A stretch of DNA of 7,120 nt from Flavobacteriaceae bacterium (lineage in GTDB: Bacteria; Bacteroidota; Bacteroidia; Flavobacteriales; Flavobacteriaceae). Positions 4,954 to 7,120 of this stretch are shown one piece after another; positions within the stretch are counted from its first letter, which is position 1; each line of letters opens with the position of its first letter. The stretch covers positions 1 through 7,120 of the forward strand of contig DOIV01000212.1 in NCBI GenBank assembly GCA_003511845.1. The letters are read 5' to 3'. A program made the translations under genes and the position numbers. The notes beneath the pieces were generated by a model, which saw nothing but the letters and a program-made list of their open reading frames with translations, did not search any database and had not been told where the DNA came from.

Positions 4954-7120
4954 ATGAAAATATCATACAATTGGTTGCAGCAATTTTTAAAAGTTGATTT
5001 AGAAGCTGAAAAAGTTGGTGAAATATTAACTGATTTAGGCTTAGAAGTGGAAGGGATAGAAAAAGTAGAATCTATCAAAGGAAGTTTAGCAGGTATTGTA
5101 GTTGGTAAAGTATTGACTTGTGAAAAACACCCAAATGCTGATAAATTAAAAATTACTACTGTTGATTTAGGTGATGGAGTGCCTTTACAGATTGTTTGTG
5201 GTGCACCAAATGTAGCTGCTGGGCAGAAAGTACCTGTGGCGACTATTGGTACGACTTTATATGATAAAGAAGGAGAAGGATTCAAAATTAAAAAAGGAAA
5301 AATTAGAGGAGAGGAAAGTCACGGAATGATCTGTGCTGAAGATGAATTAGGGTTGGGGACTTCTCATGATGGAATTTTAGTGCTTGACAATGCTATTGAA
5401 ATTGGAAAATCTGCCGCTGAAGTTTTTGAAATCACTTCTGATGAAGTTTTTGAAATAGGGTTGACTCCAAACCGTTCAGATGCTATGAGTCATTTTGGTG
5501 TTGCAAGAGATTTAAAAGCGGGATTGTTACAGCAAGAAATCAATTTAGAATTGATAGTACCTTCTGTGAGTAATTTTCATGTGGATGTACGCTCTTTAAA
5601 AATAGATGTAGAAGTTGAAGATAAGAAACAAGTGCCTCGTTATGCTGGGGTAACTATTACAGGCTTAAAAGTTGAAGATTCTCCTAAGTGGATACAGGAA
5701 AAATTAAAAGCGATTGGTCTAACACCAATTAATAATATTGTAGACATTACCAATTATGTATTGCATGAGTTAGGGCAACCCTTACATGCTTTTGATATTT
5801 CAAAAATTTCAGATAATAAAATTATTGTCAAAAATTTACCTAACGATACTGAGTTTATCACCTTGGATGGCGTAACAAGAAAATTGCATAAAGATGATAT
5901 TATGATTTGTGATGGTGAATCAACCCCATTATGTATTGCTGGTGTTTATGGAGGTTTAGATTCTGGTGTTTCAGAAAGTACCACTTCAATATTTTTAGAA
6001 AGTGCGTATTTTAATCCTGTTTCCATTCGGAAAACAGCTAAAAGGTTTGGTTTAAATACAGATGCTTCTTTTCGTTTTGAAAGAGGAATTGATCCTAATA
6101 TTACGGAATATGTTTTAAAAAGAGCGGCATTATTAATTGAAGAAATTGCAGGAGGAGAAATTGCATCTGATATTACTGATGTGTATCCTAAAAAAATAGA
6201 GGATTGTCAAGTCCGTTTTTCTTTTGAAAATGCAACAAAATTGATTGGAGAAGAGTTGAATCAAGATGATATTAAAAATATATTAGCATCATTAGATATT
6301 AAAATTAACAATCAAACAGCTTCTGGTTTAGGTTTAACCATACCAGCTTATAGAACGGATGTAACTAGAGAAGCTGATGTTATTGAAGAGGTTTTACGAG
6401 TGTATGGATATAATAATATTATAACATCTCCAAAATTAAATACCTCAATTTCTTATGCTGAAAAACCAGATGCCAATAAACTAGAAAATTTAATAGCCAA
6501 TCTATTGTCAAGTTTAGGTTTTTATGAAATGATGGCTAATTCATTGACAAGTCCTGAATACACAAAGGTGTCAGAACAAATAAATGAGGCTTATAATGTA
6601 GAAATATTGAATCCGTTAAGTACTGATTTATCTGTGTTGAGACAAACTTTATTGTCTAGCGGTTTGGAAGCAGTAAGTTATAATATCAATAGAAAAAACA
6701 CGAATATAAAATTGTTTGAATTTGGAAAAACGTATCATAAGTATGATGATAAGTATCAAGAAGACAAACACTTTTCATTACTAATTTCAGGGAGTAGAAA
6801 TCAAGATAGTTGGGCGGTTAAGAATAGAAAATCTGATTTCTTTTTTGGAAAAGGAGTTATTACAAGTGTTTTAGAAAGAGTTGGGATTACCTCTTTTCAA
6901 ACCAAACCAACTAAAAATGATATCTTTTCAGAGGGCATTGCTCTGTATTTAGGTAAACAAAAAATTGTTGACTTTGGCGTGGTTAAACCTTCTGTTTTAA
7001 AGCAATTTAGTATCAAGCAAGAAGTGTTGTTTGCAGATTTTAATTGGGATGCAATGCTTCAAGTAATTAAACATAAAACGATTAAAGTAAAGAGCTTGTC
7101 TAAATTTCCTCCAGTAAAAA
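4954..7120 (+). CDS. pheT: phenylalanyl-tRNA synthetase beta subunit (3' truncated by window)
   Basis: PheT pairs with PheS in an (alpha-beta)2 enzyme that charges tRNA-Phe, and it carries the site that hydrolyses mischarged Tyr-tRNA-Phe. I translated 722 codons from ATG 4954 (MKISYNWLQQFL) to the edge with no stop or frameshift. The OB-fold tRNA-binding domain spans about 38-150 (GAPNVAAGQKVPVATIG; RGEESHGMICAEDELGLG). LTPNRSDAMSHFGVARDL follows (170-187). The B3/B4 editing domain spans about 212-390 and keeps His278, Ala329, Glu349, Thr369 and Ala371. By spacing these match E. coli editing-site residues H261, A314, E334, T354 and A356 (correspondence from memory). B5 spans about 405-475, and the catalytic-like core follows. 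The window ends at SKFPPVK, the usual lead-in to the C-terminal ferredoxin-fold anticodon-binding domain, so about 85 residues lie outside. pheS is not adjacent upstream. Confidence 0.97.
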   Translation, partial: MKISYNWLQQFLKVDLEAEKVGEILTDLGLEVEGIEKVESIKGSLAGIVVGKVLTCEKHPNADKLKITTVDLGDGVPLQIVCGAPNVAAGQKVPVATIGTTLYDKEGEGFKIKKGKIRGEESHGMICAEDELGLGTSHDGILVLDNAIEIGKSAAEVFEITSDEVFEIGLTPNRSDAMSHFGVARDLKAGLLQQEINLELIVPSVSNFHVDVRSLKIDVEVEDKKQVPRYAGVTITGLKVEDSPKWIQEKLKAIGLTPINNIVDITNYVLHELGQPLHAFDISKISDNKIIVKNLPNDTEFITLDGVTRKLHKDDIMICDGESTPLCIAGVYGGLDSGVSESTTSIFLESAYFNPVSIRKTAKRFGLNTDASFRFERGIDPNITEYVLKRAALLIEEIAGGEIASDITDVYPKKIEDCQVRFSFENATKLIGEELNQDDIKNILASLDIKINNQTASGLGLTIPAYRTDVTREADVIEEVLRVYGYNNIITSPKLNTSISYAEKPDANKLENLIANLLSSLGFYEMMANSLTSPEYTKVSEQINEAYNVEILNPLSTDLSVLRQTLLSSGLEAVSYNINRKNTNIKLFEFGKTYHKYDDKYQEDKHFSLLISGSRNQDSWAVKNRKSDFFFGKGVITSVLERVGITSFQTKPTKNDIFSEGIALYLGKQKIVDFGVVKPSVLKQFSIKQEVLFADFNWDAMLQVIKHKTIKVKSLSKFPPVK

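Noticed and set aside
4920..5285. 121-codon minus-strand frame overlapping the pheT start
   Set aside because: Antisense shadow of the clearly coding pheT N-terminus, with low-complexity Ser/Pro/Phe-rich content and no family resemblance.

Overview
The window looks like a core-genome segment of a Bacteroidota bacterium, most likely of the Flavobacteriaceae. The evidence is low-GC DNA, start codons with no convincing Shine-Dalgarno sequences, promoter-like TTG-N20-TAnnTTTG sequences, and DnaX, MnmE and PheT proteins of flavobacterial character. DnaX in particular lacks the zinc-binding cysteines of the E. coli type. I cannot name a genus.

Layout. A 12-codon 3' tail of an unidentified + strand gene (2-40) runs convergently into mnmE (50-1441, - strand), with only 9 bp between the two stop codons. 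Next comes about 1 kb without a credible gene (1442-2450). It holds a cluster of GC-rich palindromes (1603-1725), three ACCCA-type motifs, a consensus-like + strand promoter (2173-2203) and two copies of a 23-nt repeat, each paired with a complementary arm (2264-2428). Then follow miaE (2451-3032, -) and dnaX (3035-4744, -), two nucleotides apart and probably one dnaX-miaE transcript from a promoter at 4778-4808. A 209-bp divergent intergenic region leads to pheT (4954 to the window edge, +), cut off just before its C-terminal anticodon-binding domain.

Functionally this is housekeeping. MnmE (wobble U34 modification), MiaE (hydroxylation of the modified A37) and PheT (charging and editing of tRNA-Phe) all act on tRNA. 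DnaX is the clamp-loader ATPase of the replicase. I see no defence system, prophage, CRISPR array or transposase.

The most interesting signal is inside dnaX. A perfect 8-bp inverted repeat directly abuts a run of ten A on the coding strand, and the last seven bases of the run region form A-AAA-AAG in the reading phase used by the E. coli dnaX frameshift site. The site lies just after the ATPase/oligomerisation core. Slippage by one base in either direction reaches a stop within a few codons (363 or 366 residues instead of 569). This predicts a gamma-like short form made alongside full-length tau. The second candidate is a possible small + strand transcript across the paired repeats downstream of miaE.
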